This document shows positions 31,771 through 42,728 of a DNA stretch of 64,000 nt, in pieces. The notes beneath the pieces are model-generated. The model saw only the letters and a program-made list of their open reading frames with translations, was not told the origin of the DNA and did not search any database. The position numbers and the translations under genes were made by a program. Source of the stretch: Prorocentrum cordatum (Eukaryota; Sar; Dinophyceae; Prorocentrales; Prorocentraceae); contig CAUYUJ010018571.1 of the NCBI GenBank assembly GCA_963575745.1, positions 62,001 to 126,000 of the forward strand, read 5' to 3'. Position 1 is the first letter of the stretch; each line of letters opens with the position of its first letter.

Positions 31771-31799
31771 TGATTTGATTGGTAGCGAAACCAGTAGAC

Positions 31800-32130
31800 A
31801 GATAGTGAGGCCGGTGTATGTATATATATATGCATATCGACACATACATTGGTAGTCAGTCTGATTGTCAAGTGGCGATGTCGATCTACGAATACACATT
31901 ATCTATTTATAGATGTATACCTACATGCATATACATATAGATCTACATGTCTCGCAAGGTGTTCGCATAGGATTAGCGAAATGCGAATTATGATCTAAGA
32001 GTGGACTGCGTGATCGGTGTGGGTAGTGTGTTGGTAGACATTGTATACCAATATGTTGGTAGCCGTATTCGTCAGATCCTGAAATCGTTTGTTTCTGGAT
32101 CTCAGTGATACGTTTAGATACAGAGATATC
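31800..32130. other. AT-richer stretch with TATA/CATA microsatellites
   Basis: 31815-31835 and 31905-31950 contain TATATATGCATAT and ATACATATAG words. No gene is seen. Confidence 0.6.
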
Positions 32131-32195
32131 GAACAAAGCTGTCCCGATGGTTTGTCCGATGGTTGCCCCGATGGTTGCCCTGATGGTCGGTGATC
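32131..32195 (+). repeat. GGTTGTCCCGAT minisatellite, array 2
   Basis: Four to five units of GATGGTTGCCCC, same unit and orientation as 31615-31770. Confidence 0.85.
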
Positions 32196-32524
32196 GGGTC
32201 ATAGTGGCATCCATGTATCGACAGTGCGGCCGATAGATAGATAGACCGCCACTTATGCTGATAGTAAGATCGATCAATCGAGCGTGGGATCGATCTATGT
32301 GTAGTGACTTCGATTGATGGGTCGTGACACCAATGTTGCTTTCTCATATTCCAGAGAGCCCACCCCGCGGGCCCGGGGCCAAAGACCACCAGGTGCACCC
32401 CGGTTACATTGAGGGTCGAGCCTCCCTTGAGCTTCCAGGGAGTTTCCCTGGAGCCTTCCCCGAAGCGCCGGGACCCACCGTAGAAGTTCTGGACGTCCCA
32501 GGGTTTCGGATTGTTGCAGGAGGC

Positions 32525-32940
32525 CAAAGATGGGTCCAAAACGCCCAAGAGGCCCGCAAAGCGCCCCAAGACGGCTCCAATAGAACCTCTTCGAGGGCTT
32601 CGAGCAGCATCAAAAAGATCAATTCTTTTCGTCATATCAGCGTCGCAGGCGTCTTCAAGAGGGCCCCCAAGGGCGCCCCAATGCCGCCGAAGAGCCCCCG
32701 AAGCGAGCCCCAAGGAACCCAAGATGGCCTCAAGACGGCCTAAGTTGCGCCCCAAACTGCCCAAAAGCATGAAGGGCACAAAAGAGCCCCAAGCTCCCCC
32801 CGAGCGGCCCTCCGATCGCTCTCGGGGCCAAGGTGGCCCCAGGACCATGCCGGCGGTCCCCGAGAAGCTCCCAGGGTCCCCCCCCCAAAAAACCCACAGG
32901 CCCCAAATAAACGCCCAAGTGCCCCCCGAGCGGCCCTCGT
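32525..32940 (-). repeat. CTCTTGGGG-type minisatellite in reverse orientation
   Basis: CCCAAGAGGCCCGCAAAGCG, CCCCAAGACGGC and GCCCCAAGCTCCCCCC are reverse complements of the family unit. This is the only long copy in the window in this orientation. Confidence 0.75.
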
Positions 32941-33146
32941 AGAGACTGCATGATACTTTGAGCACGCCTCAAATCGAAGACATCTTCATGTCAGAAGCCA
33001 CTCTCTCCCTGACTCATCATCTTTCTCATCCTCCACCTCCTGCCTCCTCCCCCTCTCCCTCACCCATCCCCGTCCTGTACTGTACTCGATGGAAGCGGCC
33101 GTCTGAACCAGCCGCACCAAACAACGCAAACTCACACAGCAGCGTG

Positions 33147-34768
33147 TTACTGATGAGCGGGCAGAAAGAGGCCAAAGCGTGAGAGGAGATGGGCAGGATT
33201 TCGCTTCTCCTCCCAGAAGCCATCAACAAAACCTGAAACGCTGTCCTGGTTATCAGCACACCTGACCTGGACCCCCTTGTGAGCTGACCTGGTCACAGCC
33301 AGGAAATCAGAGAGGGTCGGGGAACCATGCCCAGAGACGGTCCATCCAGCATAGTGCTTGGCCCAGGACGGAAACAGGCCCTTCAGGAACCTGGATCTTT
33401 GCTGTTTCGGGTCCATGGACTTGGGGTGGCCCTGACAAGCACCCGCAAGGGACAAATCTCCAAACCATGCGTAGCTTCCAAACTTAAGGCAGCACGTCAC
33501 CCACCCGCTCCCACCAGCCCTCCCGCCGTCCCTCACGAAGACCTTCGCCTTGCAAAGGTTGTGACCCTGCAAACGTGCCAGGAGGGTGGTCTCGCAAACA
33601 ACTGCAACGGGCATACCTGCCGCCGTATCTGCAACAATGGAACCTTTAAAGTCGATGTAAGGGGCCCACAGACGCCGCCCCTTGCGAGAACACTTGTTTT
33701 TTTGAAAGGCAGCTCTGGACGCGACGCTAGGCTGGGAAACTGGCTTCGTGTCTCCGTCCACCACAACGGGCCCACGGAAACCAGAAACGCCCAACCAACC
33801 TCTATCGGCCATCATGACATCGTGAGTGCCTGCCCACCTGAGCAGCTCCTTCTGATGCTCGACCAACGCCGAACGGATCTCCATGGCCTGCTCAGGTAAA
33901 GGGTGCGACGCAGCTCCTAATTTAGCAAACCTATCCGCACGCTTGTTCCCGAGCCGTTCAGCCTCAGAACACCTGCCACCAAGCACGCCAGCTGCAGACG
34001 CATGACCATTGACTTTGAGTTCAGCCACACCATTTTCAAAATCTCGCCACACCCTGCTCCAGAGGTGGGGCGACTGCTGGCCCTGTCCCACACACACAAC
34101 CAAGGGTCCCCTGGCAGTCCATGAAAAACTGCAAGCGGAAAACGGTTCAACAAGTTTTGCCGCCATCCTGTAGGCGTAGTCCTCGCCATTTTTGGTTTGC
34201 TGCCACGGGGCCTCTTCTCGAGGCGCAGCTCATATGCAGCTGAAATCAGATCTGCGCACTCGTTGGCCAGCACAAGGCTCCACCCTGCCCTCCGCGTGTC
34301 CTCGCGCTAAGGATCGATTGCAACCCCGTCAGTCAAAATCCTTACGCTCACTCTGCCAGAGGCAGGCTTGTTGAACCAAAAAGCATGGCATTCTGCGGCA
34401 GAGAGTGGAGGAGGGATCAGCTCACGAGGATGGGGCAGGACTCCAGAAGCAAGTTTCTCCAGGTCCTGTCCCCGCTCCTGCGCCTTCAGCGCGCCTTTCA
34501 GACAGGAGGTCGAGAGGCCTTGCCGTCTGTCTGCTTCCCAGGCCCCGCGCGCGAACTTGCGCGGGAACAGCGCGCCGTTTCCCGATTTGCAGATTTGACG
34601 CAGGTCATCGTCTGCCAGTCCATGTTCCCCGAGGCGAGCCTGAGCCCACGTGCCAACAACAAAAGCGTTTCTAACACACGTTTGGCGACGTTTGCGCCAG
34701 ACTTTGGTCATGCCTACTGATCCCCCAAGATGTCTTGAACCCCTTCCCACAACACATGCCTGCACCAC
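33147..34768 (-). pseudogene. LINE remnant: RNase H domain and C-terminal tail
   Basis: The fragment ending at 34307 closes with SVRILTDGVAIDP, which fits the first RNase H strand carrying the first catalytic Asp. Frames 34273-33917 and 34166-33147 continue the domain with LANECADLISAAY and, at about 33912-33950, GNKRADRFAKLGA, the conserved C-terminal Asp-containing motif of LINE RNase H. The last 250 residues contain a degenerate Cys-rich part (WVTCCLKFGSYAWFGD) and a basic end (RSRFLKGLFPSWAKHYAGW), as seen in other dinoflagellate elements. The domain needs two frameshifts to read, so it is inactive. Confidence 0.7.
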
Positions 34769-35149
34769 ACGCAGTTAAGCTTAGGCCTGGGTAGGGGCGA
34801 CCTATGATCAGCGCAGTGCGATGCATCTCGCTGCGCGAGAGTGCTGACCATGACTTGGGAGAGAGCAAGCAATTCCATTACTTCTCCTTGAGTGGTAGTC
34901 ACTTTCCTGGCCGAAGACGGTCTCCCCCCCCCCCAGAATGTAAGCATGCGCAGATCTGGTGCATATGCCCCAGGGCCCCTTGACCTGCCAGAGGTCGCCC
35001 ACCGCTTTCTCAAACGCAAGCTGCATAACATCTAGCCCAGGGGATCCATCCTGAATCGCCTTACACCATTGCAGCGCCACGCTGGCATGGAACAGCACGC
35101 GCGGGTCCACCTGGACTTCAGCAGGGTAGGACCTGAGCCTGAAGGACAA
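34714..35149 (-). pseudogene. LINE remnant: region between RT thumb and RNase H
   Basis: The frame begins MSFRLRSYPAEVQVDPRVLF and includes VALQWCKAIQDGSPGLDVMQ and GDLWQVKGPWG. There is no catalytic motif. Its position between RT and RNase H and its composition match the connecting region of dinoflagellate LINEs. A frame change near 34.75 kb leads into the fragment 34768-34307. Confidence 0.55.
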
Positions 35150-35199
35150 GATGGCCCCTGACTTATCTTTGTGAATGATACGAGCAGCTGTCAGACTTA

Positions 35200-36574
35200 T
35201 TAGGTTACGTGCACATGTCTAGTGTCCAGCCTGACAACTGCCAATCCCCACATCTCCGCCGCTTGCGGTCCAGCCCTCCGAAACTTGCACACATGGGCCC
35301 CAGTGTAATAGAGCTTCGACAACCTCCTCGAACGCCCCGACGCCGTCAGAAGACGCACTCGCGCAGTAGGGTTACGTCGAAGACGCCTCGCAGCTGCGTC
35401 GCAGCCAAGCGAGCGCGCGCCACGCTGAGACTTACCGAGCTTGCCCCAATCTCTGCTAAGGGCCAGCTCTAAAAGTCTGCTGGGGACGAGTTTGTCTTCT
35501 TGCCCGGGATCACCGGCCTGAGCTTTTCGAACCCCTTTCTGAGCATGGCCCCAGCCCGTCCCAGCTGACCCCGCGCAAACATCACCGTCCCCAATTATTG
35601 AATCGACGCGTCTTGAGATACATTCCCGTGCCCGCGGCGAAGGCAGCCGTGACAGCAGAGGGCAGTCCGTATAATGCCACTCGCGCAAATGGAGTCGCCA
35701 AGCTGCGCCCTGCCAGGGTTTCACCCGCCGTGCGCAGGATATTTGAAATCGCACCCCGGAAGGCGAGGGCACGCGCGCCAACGCGCAATTGGGTAGCTGC
35801 ACGCACCAATCACAAGTTCAACCCTGTAGCTTTGGCCCCTTTCTTAGAAATTACCCAGATCAGCGAACGGGGCCACAGACTCAAATCCTTCAGCGCGGGC
35901 AAACTCCCGCATCGTCGCATGCTTCCACCCAGCCCCGTCACACTCCCTGTCTTTCTCCCCCCAGTAGAACTTCGCGGCGCGATCGCGTTCCCAATCCCGA
36001 GCAACCTGCCGACGCATTCTGGCCCGCGCGCGAAGCGCTTTCAGGATGCGAGCCAGATGGCGCACACCTGCACCATCTGGCTTTCCTTGGAGCGCAATCA
36101 ACGTAACATACTTGTCAGGTAACCTGGGACTCCTTCCCCAAAGCATAAACAGATCCGTGAGCTTGTCGATGAAATCATCGGAGAGCAGCTGCCGACACCT
36201 CGGGCTCATGCAACCGATTCCAAGGCCGGCGTCATGTTCAAATTTGCTGATGGCCCACCGAACGCGCTGTCCCCCAGGCCTAGTAAGATGGGGGGGGGGG
36301 CATCAGCATCGGCGGGCTGCTCAGGAGAAAGCGTGCAACCATGTATCAACCAATGCTTACCCATTTCCCTTTGAAAAGCTTGAATCGCCTGATCCCTTTT
36401 CAATGCCCAACCCTCAGCTGAGCGCGGGCCCTGAGCAGAAGGCTTGACCTGAAAGTAAGCGCACGCGGCCTTGCCAGCCTTCGCAGATGCTGCCTCATGG
36501 GCGCAGCCTTCCAACATGGCCATCATCGCTTTGCAGCCTGATCTATGAAGATCTCGTCGCATGTGGATGTGCAA
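35200..36574 (-). pseudogene. LINE remnant: reverse transcriptase with broken catalytic motifs
   Basis: 36574-36206 is the linker before the polymerase. 36209-35844 carries RT finger-type sequence (DKYVTLIALQGKPDG, RRQVARDWERDRAAKFYWGE) and ends APFADLGNF with motif A's Asp just before an in-frame stop at about 35846. 35809-35582 follows with LATPFARVALYGLP, in the place of motif B. The motif C position in the overlapping frame reads RRVDSIIGDGDV at about 35600, so the usual double Asp is lost. 35500-35200 gives thumb-like sequence (LLTASGRSRRLSKLYYTGAH). Family assignment is by domain order and motif resemblance; the enzyme is certainly dead. Confidence 0.65.
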
Positions 36575-36936
36575 CGCGGCCGCAGGTATCCGATCTCCGC
36601 CCCCACCGAGGTTTCGATGTCCAGAATCAACTCAGGGAGGCTAGGTGCAAGACGCGGGAACTTCGCTCCCAGGGTGTCCACGCTCAGGCCGAGGATGGAG
36701 GAAAGCACACGACGCCACTGCGCAGGGCCCCCCAGGTCGTCTGCACACATCGCTGCCGTGACCAATCGCGCATTTAGAGCTCGCCATGCACGAAGGCGAA
36801 GAGCGCGATGAGAAAACCATTTTCTTTCCGAGGCCGTGCCCAGAGAAAGTTGTTTTCTCCTGGGGCCCCCAGTCTTGCCAGTGACCCCCCCCCGTATATC
36901 AAATATATGGCGCAGCTCCTGCCCGGCAAACTCAAT

Positions 36937-37936
36937 TCATCGGTCCCAAGCGAGCTCCAAGTCGAGGTCACCAGTGTCCCCAGTACCCCAGGACCACTTA
37001 TGTTGCAGAGGCTCTCTGGTGCAACCTATAGGAGGCTCGGTGGGGAACGCATTCCACTTCGCCCTAACATGCACAGGCAGGGCCAAGCTGGCGCCACGTA
37101 GCGCAGCTCCAAAGGCGTAGGAGGAGAACAGGGAGCTTTGTGCCATACTTTGGTCGAACTGATACGCGACGGGAGGCCAGCTGAAACAGTGAAATAGTCG
37201 CGTTGCTTGCTTACGCCAGCCGAGCAAGTGGAGGTCCGAGGAGAAACAATAGTAGCACCCACTCTCGAGCACCAACCGAACAGCCTCTTCATGCTAGGCG
37301 GCATGCTTGCGTCGCAGCCAACAACCCACGGAACCAGCAGGGAGCCGCGGTATTTCCCCAGGTCCGCCTGGGGAGGCAATGTGTCGCCTTTCACCCCCAA
37401 GGAGTGGTACGCGTAAACCGACAAACATATATGGCCTCCAGACAGTGCCCCATCCACGTGCGCCGCCAAGACTCTCTCTCTCTCTCTCTCTCTCCCGAGT
37501 TTCTAGCATAGCGCTCGCCCCGCCCATCGCGCGCTGGCAGATGCGCGTGCGACCCTCAGCAACCACACAGCGTCGCCTGTGCATGCTGCGGGTCAGAAAT
37601 CCACATTAATTCCTTTACCCCTCAGGGGCAAAGTGCGTGGGCTGACCATACGCGCATCAAGCACGCTGGTTTCTTGCGCAGCCCAAAATCGAGGCCCCGG
37701 TCCCTTGGCATTCTCCATCCTCAACTCCAAGACCGTCTCCCAGGATTTCCAGCTGCTGGCATTGCACGATAAGAAACCCCATTATTTCCTCTTACAGCTT
37801 CCGATACCCTGGAGGTCCTACGACGGAGTAGACGAGCCCTGGGGGCAGGGCCTAGCACAACATTCGGCGACTGCACCTCAAGGGTGCACCTCGAGGCTGG
37901 GAGTTGCGTTCTAACGCCTGCTGCCTCATGCCCCAT
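36937..37936 (-). pseudogene. LINE remnant: endonuclease domain
   Basis: 37469-37026 contains GHICLSVYAYHSLGVKGD, then VPWVVGCDASMPPSM at about 37300-37325, corresponding to the GDFN-type motif of the endonuclease/exonuclease/phosphatase fold with Asn replaced by Ser. Next come GWCSRVGATIVSP and TSTCSAG. The overlapping frame 37275-36937 supplies the end of the domain (PIGCTREPLQHKW). The 5' part (37936-37600) is frame-broken and crossed by a CT microsatellite at 37470-37495. The next - frame downstream (36765-36523) begins in the endonuclease-RT linker. Confidence 0.6.
37470..37495. repeat. (TC)n microsatellite
   Basis: About 12 TC dinucleotides inside the decayed endonuclease region, giving Arg-Glu repeats on the - strand. 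Confidence 0.95.
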
Positions 37937-38685
37937 GCGGCAGGGGCTTTGGCGAGGGCCGCTGTGGGATCAGCGGTTCGCACGAGGTTAGGCCGATCTC
38001 CCTCGCGGATCGACCCGCAGCCCCCACCGTCCGTCTTTGCACAGGCCCTCTGTGAAGAAGTTGCCCCCAGTCCAGAGGAATGCGTATCTCTGGCCACTTG
38101 GATATATACATGTCCAGTATCACGTGCTGTACCGTGCTGACTCTGCTTTTCGAAACTGCATCAAGCGCCGCGTGAGGAAGGGGATAAAAATTCAACGGGT
38201 CCCAGTCCAGAGAAATGCACTTCTCTAGCCACCTGGGGTAACACGTCGCTGCTCTAATGCGTCCCGAGTCCAGAGGAATACGTCTCTGGCCAACTGGGGC
38301 AATGCCACTAGCCGTAGCAGACGACTGCGCCGACGAAGTGGAAGGCATTGGCCAGCATTTCCAACCATCATCAGGAGCATGCCTGACATCATGAAATACA
38401 CGTTCTGTCCGAATCGCAGGTGCAGAAACCCCACATCAGGCCAATCGGCATCAATCGTGTTGTCATGCCAACACTCAGTATTCCCGTCAAACCGGCTGTC
38501 TTTTCTGGCCGCTGGATGCCATCTGCGCCCGAAAGATTATCTCGGCTGCTGCAAGCTCCTTGGCCGCTTCGTCGCGGTTGTCATCTCCCCCAGCAGCGCG
38601 TCCGGCTGACAGAAGGGCCCGTCCAGCGTCTGAGAGTTTCTTGCCGGGGCCATCGTCCAGATCCATGCCAGCACCATCACCAGCA

Positions 38686-38820
38686 GGTACTGATGGGCAT
38701 GGTTTCCACCACCACTACCATAGGTTGGAGGGAGAGGTCCTCCTCCTCCTCCTCTTCTTTCTCCTCCTCCTCCTTCTCCAACATATGGTAGTGGTGGTGG
38801 AAATCAGTCCCATCAGGTAC
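38686..38820 (+). mobile_element. Introner-like inverted-repeat element with 5-bp target duplication
   Basis: The element 38691-38815 (125 bp) begins TGATGGGCATGGTTTCCACC and its last 39 bases are the inverse complement of its first 39 at 35 positions; both arms share CCACCACCACTACCATA. It is flanked by a perfect GGTAC duplication (38686-38690 and 38816-38820). The product is CAG|GTAC...ATCAG|GTAC, so a + strand GT...AG intron at 38687-38816 would restore the original sequence exactly. The loop is a CTCCTC polypyrimidine run. The host here is a dead LINE on the - strand, so use as an intron is not expected at this site. Confidence 0.65.
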
Positions 38821-38970
38821 ATCTTCGCCATCAGCCCACAGGCTCAACTTTGCGCTGCGCCTCTTTGGTGGCGACGGCCAGGGCCCCCGGTAAACCTCGG
38901 AGCGCGTCGAGGTGCCGCGCCCCATCCTGGTCGGCCCGCATCTCAGAACACCGATCTGCAGCATCCGGGC

Positions 38971-39125
38971 GAAGAGAACTATGCACATGCACTGATCCTG
39001 GCAAGGCCCATCCTTGACCCAGGATCGGTGCATATGCCTTCCTGGCCAAGGTAGGAGGGCGTATGCACCGATCCTGGGCTCAGGACGGGCCTGGCCAGAA
39101 TCGGTGCATGTGCATAGTTCTTTTC
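38971..39125. mobile_element. 155-bp near-perfect palindrome
   Basis: Arms of about 68 bp (38971-39038 and 39058-39125) are inverted repeats with a 19-bp loop. Each arm contains in turn GAACTATGCACATGCAC, GATCCTGG and CCAGGATCGGTGCATA, so a roughly 20-bp motif occurs four times in alternating orientation. It could form a hairpin or cruciform. No target duplication was read. Confidence 0.8.
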
Positions 39126-40523
39126 CCTCTAAACATCCCTTGGTCTCCTGACTCGCCAACGCAAACTGCGGCTCCCACATCTTCAGGATCTGTTTACCAT
39201 TTGAAGCAACCCCCTTGACAAAGGCTTCGCTGGCCTCCTGCTGAGGGATCTCACGCTGCTTCTGGGCTCCTTCAAGAAACACCTGCGCGTCCTCAAGTTT
39301 CTTGCCCAAGGCCGCCTTCGTTTTTCTGCTTCGAGCCGCGTCTCCCCCAGCTTGGACGAACGTGTAGCCACATCCTCTCTCGCCCTGGCAAGTCGGATTT
39401 TGATGGGCATCTGCGGAACGCGCAGTGGTTCAGCATCCTGGAGCGCCTTTTGCAGGCGAGTGACCTGAACTTTAGCAAGCGGCCGATCTTCCTCATGTGC
39501 AGAGTATCGAGTTGCCTTTTGCCAGTGCGCCAGCCTTTCTATGATCTCCATCGTCTCATTGCCTTCTTCAACGTCAATGCGCCACAGAGGTTCGACTTCA
39601 TGGCCAGCCTTGGTCCTTCCTTCTCCATAAGTGTTGGTCCGTTTGGGCTCGTGCCCCCTCAGCCCACTTCCCTTTGGCCCTCGGGGTTTTGCTCCACCTG
39701 CAAGTTCCTTTTCATGGGCCTTGTTTGCTGCCTTTGCCATTTCAGCCGGCGCTGAGCAGCGGCAAGCCCACTTGATCCGAAACGCCCAGCTTCCTTTTTC
39801 CGAAAGCACTTCGTGCATCTCCATGATACCGCTCCATGAGACATCGCAGCATTGGAATGTGCACTGGGTGCGTGAAATCCGTGTTCCAGCAGGAGCTCAC
39901 AACATCCGTGCCACCTGGGAGCCTGACAGAGGGCTTGAGCCAACATGGCTGTGGACTCCCTCACCCTGACCCCCCTCCTCTTCCATGCTTCTTCCCTTCG
40001 CCCTCCTCCGTCTCCATCCTCTGGTTCTCATTCCCCCTCCCTCTTACCTCCTTCCCTCGCATCCTCGTCATCCCTCCTTGCTGCTCACTTCCTGTTTCTT
40101 TGTGTGTTCTCAATGTGTTACGAGCGTGGGGCTTCAGGGTGGACTCAGAGGCTCGAGCGGTCCCGAAGAGAGATGCCCTCTGCCGAAGGATTGCGCATGG
40201 CTGCCGCAATCACCAAACCTCAGCGCGATGTCATGCACCAGCGCGCGGGCTTCTAAGCCAAGGGCCCGACCATCTGGACACGGTTCTTCTGACGCGCGAT
40301 ACGCTTGACCTTGTGGCAGATACAGTTGGAGCGCGCCTGTAGCACGCGCGATTCATCTAGCTTCTACATCGTGAGATGGAGGTTTGCCGTGTACATCTAT
40401 ACATCTATCGATGTTTCTACATTTGTATCTAGGTACAGGAAGTTCAAAAAACTAGGACGGCATGCCCGGGCTCAGTCTCGCGGTCCTACTCTAAAATCAT
40501 ATGTTTAACATTCCTTGTGTTGT

Positions 40524-41790
40524 TTCATGTCCTGCCGTTATCGCGCGAGTGATACTCGAAAACCTAGTTTAAAAAATGGTCACGCTTATTTTCCCCCAGA
40601 TGTTCCTCCCGATAATCCTCCAGATCTTCACCCCGATCTTCCCCCAGATGTTTCCCTTGATCTTTCCGCAGAACTTCACCCAGATCTCCTCCCAGATCGT
40701 CACGCAGATCTTGAGGTCTTCCTCCAGCCCTTCCCCCAGGTCCTCCGGCAGATGTTCCTCCCGATCTTCCTCCGGATTCTTACCCAGCGTTTTCCCCAAA
40801 TCTTTTCCCAGATCTCCCCGCTGATCGTCACGCAGATTTTCCTCCAGATCTTTCCCCAAATCTTCCCCCAATGTTTCCCCCAGATTTTCCCCCTGATCTT
40901 TCCCAAGATCTCCCCCCAGACCTTCCACCAGATCTTTCCCTAAATCCTTTCCCAGATCTTACCCCAGATCTTCTTCCAGATCTTCATCTTACCCCAAATC
41001 TTCCCCCAGATGCTCCCTCAGATCTTCCGCCACATCTTTCCCCAGATGTTCCCCCAGATCTTTCCCAGATCTCCCCCCAGATCTCCCTTCAGATTTTCCT
41101 CCAGCCCTTCCCCCAGATCCTCCCCCTGATTTTCCCCCAGATCTTCCTCCAGATATTCCTCCAGATCTTCACCCAGATCTTCCACCAGATTTTACCCCAG
41201 ATTTTCTCCCAGGTCTTTCCCAAAATCCCTCTCCGGATGTTTCCCATGATCATCCGCCAGATCTTCCCCCAGATCTTCCTCCAAATCGTCACCCAGATCT
41301 TTCCTCTGATCTTTCCCGATGTTGTCCCGCAGAGCGTTTTCTATGTCCCCCCAACATATTCACCCAGAAATTGGTTCAGATTTTACCCCAGATTTTCCTC
41401 CAGATCCTCCTCCAGATCTTCACCCAGATCTTCCCCCAGATGTTTCCCCGGATCTTCTCCCTCAGATCTTTCTCCAGATCTTCCCGAGATCTTCCCGCAA
41501 CTTTTGCTGCAGATTTGCGACGCTTTGCACCGCCAAATCTCCCTCAGCACAGTCCCCAGATGTTCGCCCAGATATTCCACCAGATCTTTCCTCAGATGTC
41601 CCTCCAGATCTTCCTCCAGACTTCCCGCCAAATATTAGATCCGAGATGCTCCTTCAGATCTCCCCCAGGTCTTCCGCCAAATATTCCTCCAGATGTATCG
41701 CTTTGCAACCGCGCCAAATCTTCCATTGGACACTCCCCAGATCTCCCGACAGATCTTCCCCCAGATCTTCCCCCTGCTGTTCCAGGGCGT
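40524..41790 (+). repeat. 12-bp minisatellite CCAGATCTTCCC, about 1.25 kb
   Basis: Around 100 units of CCAGATCTTCCC and close variants (CCAGATGTTCCC, CCTGATCTTCCC), many holding the palindrome AGATCT. The + frame 40871-41638 reads PPDLPPDLPPDV in its first part and the other + frames read Phe-Pro-Gln-Ile; the - strand reads Gly-Lys-Ile-Trp. The 12-bp period keeps all frames open, so coding cannot be concluded, although a Pro-Pro-Asp-Leu repeat protein is conceivable. Two short stretches (41500-41560 and 41690-41740) are less repetitive. Confidence 0.9.
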
Positions 41791-41799
41791 CCCTTGTTT

Positions 41800-42497
41800 G
41801 TTTCATGCCATGCCGTTGTTTTCAAAATTCATAGTTTTGTTCTCTGCCTCGCTTCGGGGCTGCGATCTCTGCGCGGCAACCTAGAATTGAAAATTCCTTG
41901 CTTGAAGAATTCCTTGTTTTTTTCAACCTCCTTGTACACCAATATTCACATACTGCGATTGACCTATGTCGGTCGTGAGGCAGGTAAACGTATGTGAATA
42001 CACAACTACAAGCAATTCATGTGTGTATTGAGGTAGATTTATTGATAGACCGATAGAGGCTGTTGAATGGATGGGGGCGGTTGTCCTGATGGCCGCATCG
42101 TTGTTGGTTCCACCCCAGCGAACCTCATCATCGGCTTTCGGCCGGTCTTGCAGGTATCGATTCCGTCCGGCTCGATTCGATCCGATTCCTATCGTCCATC
42201 TTCAGACGATTCGATGTGGCCCGATGCTTGCATTGCGTTGTTTTGAATCTTGGTGCAGCCGAGCACATTCGATGTCCCCTCTGTGCCGCATCAGGCCAAA
42301 CTGTCGCACATTCCAATTCGATCCTGTTCCCCGATGTGATGATGACTGATTTTGCCAACCGTTCCACTGCAATGGAAAGCCTAAGCGGCGCCACGTCAGG
42401 GGTGCGCTCGGATCAAAGAAGCATACGCGTGGCAAGCATGCCCAGAGCCGATGGGTGCAAGGGCCCCTTTTGATTCGAGGGCCCGCCTCAGCGCCAG
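41800..42497. other. Stretch without recognised gene upstream of gene B
   Basis: 42120-42250 has GATTCGATCCGATTC-type words. No domain is seen. Upstream exons of gene B may lie here but were not identified. Confidence 0.4.
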
Positions 42498-42728
42498 TGT
42501 CGACTGCACCGCGCATGCGCGATCGGCGGATCTGGTGCTGTCTGTGGTCGCGGCGGTCCTCGCGTACTACTTCCGCGACAGGATCCGGGCCGAGTTCGGC
42601 CTGCACGAGTGGCTCCCGTTCCTCTTCGCGGGCCGGCGCTCCGCGGGGGAACACACCTTCCAGGTGTGCGTCTGGAAGGTGGACTCGCGGACGCATGCGG
42701 AGCTGGACGAGGACGGCGACTACGGAGG
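42498..42728 (+). CDS. Gene B, penultimate exon: unrecognised protein with a membrane segment
   Basis: The + frame carries one hydrophobic segment, DLVLSVVAAVLAYYF (about 42529-42573), then FRDRIRAEFGLHEWLPFLFA, then HTFQVCVWKVDSRTHAELDE and an acidic end, DEDGDYGG. The exon probably ends at 42728, where GGAGG is followed by GTCAGAGC. The 5' limit is a guess: an AG at 42496-42497 is possible, but the frame is open further upstream. Splicing to 43185 gives a continuous frame (codons GGA GGT CGC CGA). The protein family is not recognised. Confidence 0.5.

Larger units (their letters stand above)
33147..39964 (-). mobile_element. Decayed LINE (non-LTR retrotransposon), 6.8 kb
   Basis: Read on the - strand, domains appear in the order expected for a dinoflagellate LINE: a CxxC segment and coiled-coil region (39964-38677), an apurinic-type endonuclease (about 37936-36937), a reverse transcriptase (about 36574-35200), a connection region (35149-34714) and an RNase H with a C-terminal tail (34768-33147). 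The frame changes at least six times and stops fall inside domains, so the copy is dead. Two inverted-repeat insertions (38691-38815 and 38971-39125) and CT microsatellites (37470-37495) interrupt it. Element ends, a 3' tail and target duplications were not identified, so the limits are those of recognisable coding. Confidence 0.75.
38677..39964 (-). pseudogene. LINE remnant: first coding region, CxxC and coiled coil
   Basis: 39964-39659 includes SWRCTKCFRKKEAG, a CxxC pair like the zinc ribbon that opens related elements. 39824-39183 and 39309-38677 are Lys/Glu/Ala/Gln-rich with heptad-like spacing (for example LEDAQVFLEGAQKQREIPQQ), as in ORF1-type coiled coils. Two inverted-repeat elements sit in the last part. 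The frame stays open across them, but the 130-bp insertion at 38686 shifts it. Confidence 0.5.

Noticed and set aside
36727-36750. MCADDLGG on the - strand as the RT catalytic motif
   Set aside because: It lies upstream of the RT finger and motif A sequence, in the endonuclease-RT linker; order and context are wrong for motif C.
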